In this document: piece after piece, positions 11,431-24,200 of the stretch | Layout: each line of letters begins with the position of its first letter | Numbering within the stretch: position 1 is the stretch's first letter | Program-made: the position numbers and the translations under genes | Notes under the pieces: model-generated | The model's input: the letters and a program-made list of their open reading frames with translations, nothing else | Database searches by the model: none | What the model was told of the DNA's origin: nothing | DNA from: Micractinium sp. NFX-FRZ | Lineage: Eukaryota > Chlorophyta > Trebouxiophyceae > Chlorellales > Chlorellaceae | Assembly: GCA_029339195.1 (NCBI GenBank) | Contig: JAPTJF010000068.1 | Location: 70,062 to 134,061 of the forward strand | Length of the DNA stretch: 64,000 bases | Direction: 5' to 3'

Positions 11431-11760
11431 TACCGCAATGCTCGGATGTGGGGTTCAGGGAGTGCTTGCTTGTGTTGCAGCTCCAATGCACTGATCTGCG
11501 AGACCACCGCAGCGGCGCGTGCACAAGCCCGCCACTGGGTGCAGCTGCACAGCCAGCGTGGACGTTTCTGACCGGCATGTTGCTGTCACTGCGCAGGCCG
11601 GTGGTCAACCTGGAAGGGAAAACCGCTGTGAGCATGCATCAGGCCGCCGGCGGCGCTGCAGTGCACAGGTTGCCTTGCCGGTGCCACGTGGCGCCGGCAG
11701 CGCCTCGACTCGCGCGCTGCCAGCTCTGGCGCTACCGCAGCTCGGCAAGCTGTCCTGACC

Positions 11761-14700
11761 TCACTGACCCTCGGGCGCGCCCAGACCTTGGGCCGTCAGA
11801 ACGCTTGCAGACATCACGCTCTTTGCCTGGCGGGTGGCCACCTTCAGGTAGGAGGGTCCCAGCAGGCCGGTCGTGGTGCCCTGGATCCTGTTCACCACCT
11901 GCACCACGACAGGTTGCTCACGTGGGTAAGGGGCGGTTGGTTGGGGAGAAGATGAGGATGGGTACGCTCACCGGGCTGACCACGCGTGGCGACAGCAAAA
12001 CAAGCCCAGGAAGTGGGCGACTGTGGGATGCAACAGCTGCCCAAACGACCTACCCACCTGCTGGACCCCCCCACCCCACCCCACCCCGACACACACATAC
12101 ACTCACCTGCATGCCAAAGGCCAGGCTAAGAGCTGGCAGGGGCACCCAACACTGCCTCAAAAGAAGAGGCCCCACCACCCACCCACCCACATGCATGCCG
12201 AAGCCCAGGTCAACAGCTGGCGTCAGCTCCGGTGCCAATAGGGCGCCCAACACTGCCTCAGGCTGACAACTGGGAGGCCCCGCCCACACACCACACACCA
12301 AACACACACCACCACCAACACCCACCTGGATGCGAAAGTCCAGGAAGTCGGCGTGCACCTTGCGATGGGGGCGCCAGCGCTGGATGATCGTCACCTTCAT
12401 GTAGCCTGCGGTGTGAGGGGTGTGCAGGGCAGGGGCGCTTCTCGTGCAGAGGGAGCGGCGAGCAGGCAGCCTCATGAGGGGAGGGGGCAGGCTCAGAGGG
12501 CACGTGGCTCTCCCAGAGAGACGGAGAAGTGTGGGGGAGGGGCAGCATTGCTGGGTGCACAGTGCACTGCATCCACTCGCCGACCTGAGCAAGTGCCACC
12601 AGGCCTCCACCCTCAGCGGGAGGCTGCCCTCCCGCTCCGCTGCTCTCATCCCCCTCCCCAACCTACACGCACCTGTGCTCACTACCAACCCGCACGTGTA
12701 CATTACGTGTGTATTTCTAAATGGCTTGCAGCCTTCTTGGGCCCTCACCCAGGGCTGGTCCTGGCACGCGAGTTCCCACTCTACTCCCTTGCACACCCAT
12801 GCGCACCTCACATGGGATGTGCCTTTACGGAGCCTCAAATTATGACTACTGCCCGGTGTGGCTGCCGGGATTGCGTGCAAACCTTTCTGACTCCACGCCC
12901 TGCCCACCCGACGCGGGCCCATCCATTCAGCAGCACTCAACTGGCCCGCCCGCGCGCACCTGTAGTGATGACCACTTTGCCGGAGTAGCTGGTGACGGCG
13001 GGCGTGCGGGAGACGGTGAGCCCCTGCGCCACCGTGGCAAAGCTGTCCACTGGCCTGTCATTCACAGCGGCCGTCAGCCGCCAGATGCCGCTGTCCTCCG
13101 CCTGCATGGGGAATACACGTCACACGACTGTTCTGAGAAACACGAATCTGTCGGCAGCCAGTCGGTTGCTGAGCCGCCAGATGCCGGTGCAGCTGACAGA
13201 GCAAACTTGTGCAGGTGGTGCTTTGGTGGGCAGTGGGGAAGCGGCAGTCGAGGGGAAGACGAAAAGGCACCCCCTTCCCACCTCATCCAACCCGCCCCCT
13301 CAGCAGCTCGGCGCGGGACTGGCAGTCGAGCGCACGGGTTGGCACAGACCTCTGACTGGCCACACGGATTGCAAGCCCTGTTTGCTTTGAATCCGGCCCT
13401 CGTGCCTGCCCCACCTTTGGCTCGCTGAGGCGCACACGGATGATGCTGCCAGCCGCGCGAAACTCGAAGGCACGCATGAAGGTTGTGCCTGCCCTGTTGC
13501 CCGCAGCAAACTGCAGGGGGGAGGATTTGGTGGTGGTTGCGAGATTGGGGTGCAAGGAGCGGCAGAGGCATTGCTGTGCAACAGGGAGCACGCAGGCCCC
13601 GCCAGCCCAGCCGCTAGCTCGGCAGGAGGGGCAAGTGGCAGTGCAGGCAAGCGGGCCTGCACAGCCACCACGCTTGTGACCAACCGCATCCTTCCATTAA
13701 GCGTTTCAACCCACATCCACGCCCAAGGTAGCAGCCCACCTGTGTCTTGAACAGGAAGCCCTGCTTGCGGCTGGCAAACACATCACTCCAGGTGCCCGGG
13801 GGGCCGTGGAAGTCGAAGCGGGAGCCGTCAAAGCCCTGGCATCACAAGAACGGGGGGAGGGGGGGGCGGAGGGGGAGGCGGCAGGTGGCGCAAAGCTGAA
13901 TTTAGCCTGGAGGAGGGCACACTTCAGCCTGAGCATGTAGTTGCTTGTGGCTTGAATACAGCAAGGGCAATCATCACTCATCCTGCCCTGGCTGCCTCCC
14001 AGGGAGAGGGGCCGTCAGAGGGCGTAGGCGGGCAGCCTATCCCACTCCTCACCGCCCCACTCCCGCCCCACCCCGCCCCATGCCACCCACCCACCCGGAA
14101 GTGCGGGTCGCCCCACCCCTGCGCCTCTTTCACGGGCCCGCCATCCGGCTTGCCCGGAGTAAGCTGCGGTATGTTGAGCCGGCACTCCTTGACCACCCGC
14201 AGCAGGGCCAGCAGCGGTGCTGTGCCCGCGGGCCCTCGCTCCACGATGACGGTTATGTTGGCGGTGCTCACGCCTGTGGAGACAACGTCGAGCTGCGGGT
14301 GGTGCGAGGGAGGGCGTGGAGGGGCCGGGTGGGCTGAAGATCAGCTGAGGAGGGGAGACAGCTTTTGGCAGTGCCTTGGGTTGTTCGGGTCGCTGGGAGG
14401 CAGCTGGCCAGCGAGCCAGAGTGGTGGGGGGTGGAGGCTGAGAGGGGGCAAGCGATTGCAGGTCAGAAGGGGCTGCCTCGTTTGTGGCTGTACTCAGCGA
14501 ATCGTGCTGTGCCATGCTGTGCTGAAGCCTGCTCGTGATGCCATCCTTGCTAGAGGCACGTGAGCAAGCTGGGAGGCGAGCGGACACTTTCAAGACCGCA
14601 CAGTGATGGGGAGTCGCAGTCTGCCCTGCTCCTTGCCCAGCATTATGCTGCGGTTAGATCCTGTCTGCTGGTGCTGCAGGGTGTGGAGCGGGCGCTTCTC

Positions 14701-17700
14701 CCCTGCGCCGGGCGCTGGCGCTGGCGCTGGGCCCCACCTGCCAGCGGCCCCTGGGTGACACAGATGTCATGAAAGCGGTCATATTGGCCTTGATGTCCTG
14801 CAACAACAGACGAAGGTGTTTGCTTAAAAAGACAGCTAGGGGTGATTTAAAACCTCACTGCCGCGGAGAACACCGGCGTGGGAGTGCATTTTAGGGCAGC
14901 AGGGGCGCCACTCTGGCAGTTAGCTGCAGCTCTTTCTTTTTGGAGCTTTACAGCTCCATTTAGCTAGGTTGCCGGCCACATGCTGCACCACTGCATTGCT
15001 CGTTGCAGACTGTGGGCCTTGAAATGCATGCTGTGCAAATGCAAGCTCCTGCCGGGTGCAGCGTCACGCTGCCTGTCGGGCTCCTGGCCCCCCCGGCCCA
15101 AGTGCAAGCGTTCCACACGCATGCGCGCGTGCAGTCGCGCTGTTCTCCCGCCCCGCCCCTGGCCAGTCATGCGCCCACCCCACCTGGATGAGGGACTCAA
15201 TCGGGCCAGTGGTGGACCGTACTGGAAGTGTGATGAACCGCCGTGCTGTGTCTGGGCTGCCCTCAATCTTGCTGACGTCAGGAAGACCGCAGGCGGGGCT
15301 GCGCAGGGGGCGCCAAGGGTGGGGCAAGCAAGCCGCAAGCGGGGATCAGCATGGTTGGCGAGGAGCCGCGTTAGGGGCATGAGCGGGAGACGAGCAGGCA
15401 CGGGTGGCTGGCGCGGCAGGGGGCACGGGTAATGAGGAGGGCAGGCAGGAGCCGCAGGCGGGCAGGCCGGGCTGCATGCAGCGTCGGCTGAGCGTGTATG
15501 TGTGTGTATTTTGCCTGCAGTCAGAGCACACTTACGGTGGCGGCGGCGGCGGGGAGGGCCTTGGGGGCGGGGGCGGGGAAGGGGAGGGGGGCAGAGGCGG
15601 CGGAGGAGAGGGAGGCGGGGGAGAGGGCGCGCGGTACTGCAGGCAGGCGCGTGCGGGGGGGAGGCACCCATTCGAAGCCTGCCTGCTTGCCATACTGCCC
15701 TGCTGTGTCTACCCCGGCGCAGTGTGCAGCTGCAATTAATGTGACCTCCTCTCCCACCCAGCCAGCCTGCTGCAGCCAGCCAGCCAGTCCAGTCCATTGC
15801 CACAAATTTGAGCCAACCAGCCAGCCTGCCTGCCTGCCAGCCTGGCAAGCTCACCACATCAATGGAGGCGCCTGCACGCTTGGCAGTCCCCAGCTTGGCA
15901 TCGGAATAGAGGCAGGTGAAGTAGCGGTAGGTGACTGGGGCGTTGGGCAGCAGGGCGTTGGGCAGGCTGAAGGAGTAGGAGGCTGCGGGGGGTGGATGAA
16001 AGAGGCATGCAGGGGAAGAGGAAGGGTCACCCCACGATGACTGTGCATGGCAAGCAGGGAGTGTGGTGTGTGTGTTGTGCAGCACAGCTCTTTGAGGATC
16101 TCAGGCCAAGGGGGAGAGGGGGCAGGGCAGGGCGAGGCGGATTGCGGGAAAGGCTGAGAGGCTGAAAGGCTGAGAGGCCCACGCTTGGCTGGTCTAAGGC
16201 GCGGCTGCCACGCGCCGCCGCTGCTGGCGGAGGTGCGAGTCCAGCCACTCGTCCCTTCTACCTCTTCCCACCCCGCTCACCCTCGTACACCTTCTCAGTT
16301 GCGTTGTACGCCAACGCCACTGCGGGGAGGTATAAAACAAGGTACATGGGGGGTGGGGTTTAGACCGAGGGTGTGGAGCTGAGCAGGGCTGGGCTGGCCC
16401 ATGGCCAGTGCAGTCGGTGGCAGGCAGGCAGGGGAGGCAGGCGCTGGCAGAAGAGAGTGACCCAGGACGGCCCCTGCCACCTGGCTGAGCCAGCGTTCGA
16501 CCTTTCACCGCCAGGGAGGTCGGCAGCCCGGGTACCCTTGTTTACTGGCAGCCTTGGTTTTACAGCCGAACCAGTTTCGAATGACCACTGCCCTCAGCCC
16601 AGTCAGCCCACCTGGCCTGTACAGCGGCACCGTTGGGTTGTAGTCTGTGTTCTGGCAGGTGGTGAGGCCGCCTCCGCAGAGGAGCAGCTGCGCAGATGGG
16701 GGCCCAGGCAGGGGTGGGGCAGGGAGGGGACGCAAGTGGGATGCTGCCCCTGTGCTGCAGATGGGGGACGCCCTCCGCACTGGCACCTCAGGTGCGCCTG
16801 CCCCTGCCTCATGGCTGGCCCTCGGCGCATGGACGGCACCTGGCGCTTGGCGCCGCCCGCTGTACCCTTGGCCACAGCAGGGAAGCAGCCCCGCCCTCAC
16901 CTGTGCGGGCCAGTTGTTGAGAGCCAGCAGCGCGTACTCCCCTCTCACACGGCACTTGGCGGTGACCTGCGCACACACACACATGTCAGGGTGGGGCCAG
17001 GTGAGGTGATGGGAAGAGGGAGAGATTGGGTGGGTGGAGGGAGGGAGGCAAGGGGCATGCTGCACCTGTCCCTGCCTGCCTCTCCCTCATCCCCCCAGCG
17101 CGCAACTCCAGCAGGCAGGCAGCCAGGCAGGCAGGCAGGCCGGGAAGCAGGCAGGCCCGTTTAGCCTCCTCGAACGCACGAGCACACACACCGGCACCAC
17201 GTTGCTGGCAGGAGCGTATATGTAACCAAAGTTTTCGTCCATGGCGGGGGAGTCGATGAAGGCTGTGGCCTGGCCGTAGAACGTGGCGGCGGGGGGCGGG
17301 GAGGGTGGCGGGGAGGGTGGCGGAGGCGGCGGGGGGGAGGGCCGGGGCGGGGGCGGGGCAGGGGTGGGGGCGCCCTGAGAGCAGGCAGGCAGTGGGGGTG
17401 GGGGCGGGGTGGAGGGGCAGCGGCGAGCTTGACACAGGGTGGCAGCGGGCGTGCCAGGGGCGGCGGGGCAAAGGGTGAGGGCGCTGCGCTGTAATGTTTG
17501 GTGTGGTGAGGCCTGGTGGGGCCTGCCAGCATGCAGCGGAGGCGCTGCACACCAAGCCTGGCTGCAGACGGTGCCACAGTGGCGCCAGGTGGCAGCACCC
17601 TGTCACCCCCCCCACCAGCAGGCACCCACCTACCAGTGTGAAACTTGCGGCGGAGCGCTCCTGTGCCCGAGCGGGGTCCCCCTGGCAGAGGTAGAAGCAC

Positions 17701-19430
17701 TTTACGTAGTAATAGGTGGTGGATCCCTGTGGGGAGGCCGTGGAAAGGATGGAGGGTCCATGCGCTGTCAGTGGGTGGCGGGCCGGGTTGGGCAGGTGGG
17801 CGGGCGGGAGGGCCGGGGGAGCAGTGTGTGCCCCCTGCTCCTCGGCTCTCCCAGAACCTCCATCAGAGGCCGGGGCAGTGTGCACACCTGTGCAACCCCT
17901 CAACCCAAATTGGTGCGCCAGGAGTTGCAGGCCGCCGCCTGCCAGCCGCCTCCGCATGGCCGGCTCCCCACTGCCCCTTGGGAGGAGTCCTGCCATATAT
18001 GGGGATGGGGAGCCTTCGGCTCTGCCCCCCACAGCCACCCACCCACCACCCACACCTGCCCACCTTCCAGGCATTGCGGATTGTGGTGCCGAACTGCACG
18101 CTGTACCTCTTCGGGGTGCCTGTGTAGTTGACGGCGCCTGCAGGGTGGGCACGGCGAGGGCAGGCCAAGGGAGTGCAGAGGAGGAGGGGGTGAGAGGAGT
18201 GAGGAAGTGGCAGGGAGGGAGGGAGGGAAGGAGGTAGGGGGAGAGGGAGCCCGTTCGGCCCGCGGCCCGACATTGGGGCATGGGGTGGAAGGGAGAGGGC
18301 GGGGCACGAGGGGTGCAAGAAAGAGGGGCTGCTGCAAGAGCAGCAGGTGGGCTGACTTGCTCTGGCTCGGTGCAAGCTGCCTGCTGCTGCCCCCTGCTGC
18401 CCGTGTGACTGCCTGCCAACCTCCCGCTTGCCTGCCCGCCCGCCTGCCCGCCTGCCCGCCTGCCCGCCCGCCTGCCTGCTGCCTGCCCGCCTGCCCGCCT
18501 GCCTGCCTGCCCGCCTGCCTGTGACCTGCATGCCTGCGGCCTGCCTGCCAGCCTCCTGCCTGTCTGCCTGCTGCCGCCTGCCGCCTGCTTGCAAGCAATG
18601 TGCCCTGCTGCAAGACCCCCCTTCTGATCATGCCCTCTTCAACCCTCTCCCTCTCCCTAGCCCCGCACCTTGCGGCAGCATCATGCACGGCGTCCTGGCA
18701 TCCCCCCCGCAGTTGGTGGGTGCCACCGTGCCGAACGCTGGCAGGTTTGCGTTGTTGCAGGGGGTGGTGCCGCACAGGTAGACCTGGGCGCGCCAGCGGT
18801 TGGCGGCGGTGGAGGCGCCGGTGCCCGACGTGGAGCAGACGTTGGAAACCTGCGGCCGAGGGGTGGGGGTGGCAGGAACGGGGGCAAGGGGTATGAAGGC
18901 GTATCTTGTGGGCTGCTGCTAGAGCTGGGGTGGATGCATGCTGGGAGGCAGGGTGGGCAGGCTGGAGCCGCGGGCACCCTTGTGGGCGGCCGACACAGCG
19001 TCTTGGGCCTGACAGCTCTGGGCTGTGATCAGGGTCCCCTTGGATTTGCGGCCTACCTCGAACGTGTTGTCGAAGTTTGGCCGATAGGCGCCTGCGGGGA
19101 CGGGGAAGGCGGGGTCTGGGGATGCACAGCAAGGAGGACAGCAAGGGGTGGCGGCGGAGGTTGCGGCCACCCCCCAGCCCAACCGCCGGTCCCGGCTGGC
19201 GCCGCCTCCTGCCCCGCCGCTTCTCCCGCACCCCTCCCCACCTCCCTTCCACGGCCCTGCCCCTCACCGGTGGTGGGGTCCACACGGGATGTGGTTAGCG
19301 AGGTGGTCCCCACTCCAAACAGGGTGCTCATGCCGGGGGCCTCCTGGCACAGCTGAGCCTGCGCCGTCAGCGGCAGGCCCACCAGTACTGCCACCGCCGC
19401 TGCGGCCGCAAGCCACTCAATACGGCGCAT
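11761..19430 (-). CDS. secreted modular protein with VWD-like GDPHF domain (shorter paralogue)
   Basis: Nineteen exons give 687 aa: 19430-19268, 19091-19057, 18849-18669, 18137-18064, 17726-17634, 17374-17192, 16966-16901, 16687-16612, 16319-16281, 15982-15855, 15636-15536, 15298-15184, 14797-14738, 14292-14095, 13835-13740, 13510-13415, 13101-12960, 12405-12326, 11898-11761. A signal peptide ends near residue 25 (LPLTAQA|QLCQ). Two related cysteine-containing modules follow (RWRAQVYLCG...YYYVKCFYLC and NNWPAQLLLCG...YRYFTCLYSD), separated by a Pro-rich hinge at about 183-208. A second Pro-rich hinge lies at 347-379. GWGDPHFR|GFDGSRFDFHGPPG (about 497-520) matches the start of von Willebrand D or plant root-cap-type domains. 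I infer an extracellular or cell-wall glycoprotein. It is a tandem paralogue of the gene at 21273-31124. Confidence 0.85.
12104..12270. repeat. two decayed copies of an exon edge in intron 18
   Basis: Two degenerate copies (about 12104-12170 and 12188-12260) of the donor edge of exon 18 (plus strand 12323-12360), each beginning with a form of CCTGCATGCCAAAG. The paralogue has a matching copy at 21593-21662. Confidence 0.75.
13150..13200. repeat. decayed copy of exon 17 acceptor edge
   Basis: Resembles 13055-13107, sharing GCCGCCAGATGCCG and the flanking pattern. It lies in the upstream intron of the shorter secreted-protein gene. Confidence 0.6.
18420..18600. repeat. CCTGCCTGCCCGCC low-complexity tract
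   Basis: Long run of four-base CCTG/CCCG units within intron 3 of the shorter secreted-protein gene. It opens reading frames on both strands that are not genes. Confidence 0.95.
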
Positions 19431-21272
19431 GGTGTAGATATTGAATCGGGTCTGCAGTTGCAAAAGCAGGGAGACATGCGCGTCGCAGCAGACCTGCCGG
19501 CTTCAGAAGCTTCTTTACGGCCACCCGCCCGGCCCTCTCGCCGTGATACTGTTTTGATAAGTGCTGAAAGGCGGATGGCGCCGCTGGGAAGTATGCAGCG
19601 CACCTGCCAAACCATACGGCCGTGTGGCTACTGCTTTCCTACGACCTGGTACGCCCTGCTGCCGCCAAAGAACCGCTCAACGCACGGTCAGGGCTGGCTT
19701 GGCGTGCATTGAGGACTGCGCAGGAAGAGGTCTTCAAGCCAAACAGACGCAGCAGCAGTGGGCCATTTGAACCGCGCGCAGCACTGGCGCAGCATGCGTG
19801 CTACCCACAGCACAGCATACGCTCTTCATGCATGCTTCACCGTACTGTACTTCTTTTTTCAAAACTCACCCACTGAGCAAATGATAAGCATTTGGGAGTC
19901 GGGCTGAAGCAAGTGGTTGTTGGCACTTTTGTAGCGGCAAACTCAAGGGCGGCCTGACCCGGGTCGGCGGGACGCCGGCGGGAGGGCGGCGGCCACCCCT
20001 CCACCTGGCAGGTAGCCGGCGGGTGCCGGAAGGGGTGGCGGGCATTGATCGGCAGGCCAGGGACCGACACCGTGTCCACTCATTCCGTGTCCACTCGCTG
20101 CCCAGCCAGCGCCGGCGTGCATATTGACAGCTTGCATGCGAGGCACTGGTTGTGGCAACATGTGCACCACGCGGCGCGTGCACGCCACGGGGCGCGTGGC
20201 CTGGTACCCACAGCCTGGCAGGTGGGCAGGCCTCACCCCGCCCAGGGAACCAGCATTGGCACACCGCAGGGCCTCAGCTTGGGCTGCCTCTGTTGGTGCC
20301 ATTGACCCTGGAGGGCCGACCCAGACATCTGGGAGCGGTGTGTTGCAGGTGAGCCCGGCGTAAGGGTAGCGTGCAGTAGCTCACATGCGTGAGGGGTGCA
20401 GAAGCTTACATGAGGTGCCAGTAGGCAATGGGACGGCCACATGGGTGGGAGAGAAAGATAATTGGGGTGGAGGGAGTCATTGGGAGGCATGGGAAGGGAA
20501 AGGAGGGGTGCTGCTCGCTGGGTGAATGTTAAAGGGGAGGGTGTCTGTGAGTGCGCCGGCCAGGGCCTGGCTGGCTGGCGGCGCAACTCAACGCAAGGGT
20601 CACAGGCGTGGAAGTGCAAGAGCGGTTGCATTAGCCGCTGCCGCTGCCACCACAGGGCCGAAGCATCAGCCGCCAGGGAGCAATGACGACGGTGTGCAAA
20701 CCGGATGCCGGGAAGTGACAACATTTTGCATGGGGCTGTGCACCAAGCTGAGGAGGTGGGCCAGGCCGGGGCGCCACCGAAGTGCCCGCAGGAGAGAGGT
20801 GGGCACCGCTCGCATCCATGGCCAGAGGAGCTGTTCAAAAAAAAGGGGACCTTCGGCGGGGTGGGCGTACGTCACGTGTCAAAGGTCAACAAAATGGTCA
20901 AAGGTGAATAGACGCAGAATGGGCGTCTGTTGCTGGTGGAGGTGTACTGCTCAGCCTGTGGCTGAGCGGTGCGGATGATGAGAGGGAGGGATGAAGATGC
21001 ACAGGATGGGCAACGACCGGGGGAGCTGCCGAGGGCGGGGAAGGTGAGGGAGGAAGGATGTGCGTTTGGGCAGAGTTCTGTGCGGGGCGGGCGCTGGGCA
21101 CTGCTACAGCCGCCGCACCCGCCAGTCGCGTTGCTCGGTGTGGTCAGGCGCGGTGTGCCGCGCACGCTGGTCGCGGCATCACGCGTATATGTGTTGGGTT
21201 CTTGGGCCTACCATGCCTTGGCGGCAATGGTTCCTTCCTTCTCGTCAAGCGCGGGCCTCGAGAGTCCAGCGG
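19431..21272. other. spacer between the tandem paralogues
   Basis: Holds the 5' region of gene 11761-19430 and the 3' UTR of gene 21273-31124. No credible exon was found on either strand. A short direct repeat CGTGTCCACTC occurs at about 20070-20096, and a GCGCGTG-rich patch lies near 20165-20200. Confidence 0.5.
20406..20410 (-). terminator. possible poly(A) signal (TGTAA) of gene 21273-31124
   Basis: Nearest minus-strand TGTAA after the stop at 21273, about 865 bases downstream. Motif only. Confidence 0.25.
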
Positions 21273-24200
21273 TCACTCGGGGCCCACGCCCTCCGCATAC
21301 ATGTACTCCTCCTCTCCCACAGCCACGTTTGAGCTCGCCTGAGCGCCCGAGCTGAGGGCACGCATGTAGGAGGGTGCCAGCAGGCCGGACACCGGCAGGC
21401 GCATCCTCTTAGAAGCCTGCAGCGCGCGGGGGGGAGGTGTGGGCAGATGTGTTTCGGCTGCCAACTCTGAATGCATGCGCTTGTGCATGTCAGTGTGGGG
21501 CCTTTTCGCCGGCACGCGTGTCTCTGGCGGCACGGCGAAGCAAACAAACACTAGACGGGTGCATGGTCCAGGGTGTTTCTTCACGCCCACACCCACCTGC
21601 ATGCCAAAGCACGGGCCAAGTGCTGGCAGGGGCACCGAACACTCGCTCAAAACAAGCGTTCACCCCACCTCAAAGCACACTGAAACAAGAACTCATTGGA
21701 AGTACTCTTTCTTTTCGTTTTGAAGAAAGGCCACCCACCTGCATGCCAAAGTCCAGGAAGTCTGCGTGCACCTTGCGCTTGGGGCGCCACTTCTCAATGA
21801 TCGTGATGCGGGTGTAGGCTGCAGGGGGAGAGGGGTGGGGTGGTAAAAAGGATCGGCAGCTGGCCACAGCTGGAGAGCGGGCAAGCGAGTTGTGTATGAG
21901 CCGGCAAAGAATGGACAGGGCGGGCAGCAGTTGCAGCTGCGACCGCTTCTGACTGCCTAGAAACAGGGGTGGCGACCGTGCCATACCATGTCGGTTCTGT
22001 TGAGGTGATGGCAGGGGTGCACACTTGCTAAGCACACTGCTGGCTGCGCCTGCCGCCCCAAGCACTGGGACCACGAGCCCCCCACTGCCAGCTGCCCCGC
22101 CCCGCTCACGTGCAGTGATGATCACTTTGCCGGTGTAGCTTATGACCGCAGGGATGCGCTGCACTGTGATGCCCTTGCCGGGGACAACGCGCATGTCGTC
22201 CACTACCACTCCATCAACTGCGGCCCATATCCGCCAGATGCCGTTGTCAGCCGAGCGGGGGGGCAGCAGCTTCACATCGACGCGGGTGGTGCCGATGTAG
22301 CAGATGAAGGCGCGCATAAAGGTGGTGCCCTTGATGCGCCCTGCAGCAAACTGCAAGAAGGGCAGCGTGGGGACAGCACGGGGGGAAGGCAAACGGAACG
22401 GCTGGTGTGTGGTCAAGGATGGTGCCGACTCGGGCAGATGAAGGCATGGCGATAAGTCAGGGCAGACAGCGGCGCAAACAGCGCAGCGTGCACAGCAGGC
22501 ACTTACGGGTCAGCACGCATGGCACCCTAGCTGAAGCTGCAGCAGCGACCAGGACTGCATTGCCTGGCGCATGTGCCCTCTCAGCGGCAATAATCCCCAC
22601 CTGAGTTCGGAAGCTGAAGCCCTGCCTGGTACTCTTCAACAGATCTTTCCAGGTGCCCGGGGGGCCGTGGAAGTCGAAGCGGGAGCCGTCAAAGCCCTGC
22701 AAAATGCGGAGGCGGCCAGGATGTGGTCATTGAACGGGCAGGTGGGGGGAGCAGAAAGGGTGGCGGGAGCAGCAGTAAACCCTCACGACGCAAGGTGTTG
22801 CAGTCCTGCGGTGGGTCCATGGCACGGAGGCGGGGTTCCTGTTGGCTTCCTCGCCTTCGTGCTCTCTTTTCGGGTTTTAGGGTTGCCCTAAAACCCTAAA
22901 AACCCTAAAACCCTATCGGGCCAGGGTGCAGTGTGAGCTCACCGGAGCGCGGGCACCCGGCCGTGCTGCCACGACCTGCTCAGCGCCGGCGCGCAGCCCG
23001 TGCTGCCGCCCCATGGGGATCCTTCACAGCAAACCCGGTGGCCCAGCACCGCCAGCCCACACGGCTCCATTCCGGCCAGCTCTGCCAGCCCTGGCTAGCA
23101 GGCAGGCAGGCAGGCAGGTGGTCGCCTTCCCTGCACCTTCCCCCCAGGCCCACCCTTTCCCCTTCCCTCCTCCCCCTCGCTCACACGGAAGTGTGGGTCC
23201 CCCCAGCCCGCCGCCTCTTCCAGCTTTCCTGCGTCCACCTTCACCGCCACAATCACGCACTCGTTGATGCCCCTGAGCAGCGCCAGTGCAGCGGCTGTGC
23301 CCTCGGGGCCGGGCGGGAAGGTGACGATGACGGAGGCGGTGAGGAGACCAGTAGGCACCACATCCACGGTCCATTTCACGCCCGGCGCGATGCGCCGCAT
23401 GTAGTCGGTCATCTCGGTTTTGATTTGCCCCAGCTGGGGAGCGATTGGGCCCTGCTCGGACCTCACGTAAATCGTGATGTGCCGCCTCTTATCCTCGTTC
23501 TCTCGGATGATGTCGGCCAGTCCGGCGGTGCTTGGGGCGACGCACCTGTGACAGAGAGGTCGGGCGGAGTGGGGCGGGACGGAGGGGCAGCTTGGAGGGC
23601 AGGCAAGCAGGCGGGCTGGTAAGGGCACGTGCGGTGTGCTTGCAGGAGATGAGGTCAAGGCAAGGTTGAAGAAATGCCACGGAAATGCCAAGGATCTGTC
23701 TGTGCGGGATTACTCACTTGGGAGGCGGCGGCGGGCGCCGCAGGGAGGGGGTCAGCGTAGGCGGCGGCCGCGGCGGCCTGCGCCCGCCTCCGCCATACGG
23801 CGAGGGGGGCGGCGGCGAGCGGTCGCGCGGGTTGGCATCTGGCGCTGAGGGCGGCGGCGGGCAGAGCTTGGGGCGGCCGCAGCCGATGCTGATGCGGCTG
23901 GCGGCACCACGCAGGGAGGGCAGCAGGTACTGGGCGGTATCCAGCGCTATGATGACGTCACCAGGCCTGGGGCAGGTGATGGTCTGCACATTGCTGCCCG
24001 GCTGGCCTGCAGGCAGCAGCGCAGCAGTGGCGCAGCAGCTGAGTTCGACCTACTGAACCTACTACAACCTCGAGCAGGCACCCAAAGCATGGTTTGCCAG
24101 GTCATCGAGGGCAGGCGGCATGGGCCAGGGCTGCTGGTGGGTGGCTGGGCAGTCGCTATGCGCACAGGGCAGGGTAGCCGCCGTTCACAGTGAGCGATAG

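Larger units (their letters stand above)
10704..11760. other. convergent intergenic region (3' UTRs)
   Basis: Lies between the stop codons of the ankyrin gene (+) and the shorter secreted-protein gene (-). No credible coding exon was found. It holds purine-rich GGCAAGGCAAG-type repeats around 11285-11345. Candidate TGTAA signals on each strand (11426 plus, 10983 minus) would make the two transcripts overlap. Confidence 0.5.

Noticed and set aside
14964..16085. 373-codon minus-strand open frame
   Set aside because: It covers exon 10 of the secreted-protein gene, but continues through introns out of phase with exons 11 and 12.
18420..18600. Possible CRISPR-like or satellite array
   Set aside because: The repeat is a four-base low-complexity run without spacers, in a eukaryotic intron.
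16986..19285. Minus-strand open frames of 460-477 codons
   Set aside because: They run through introns and low-complexity CCTG/CCCG tracts of the secreted-protein gene; only the short exon portions match the paralogue.
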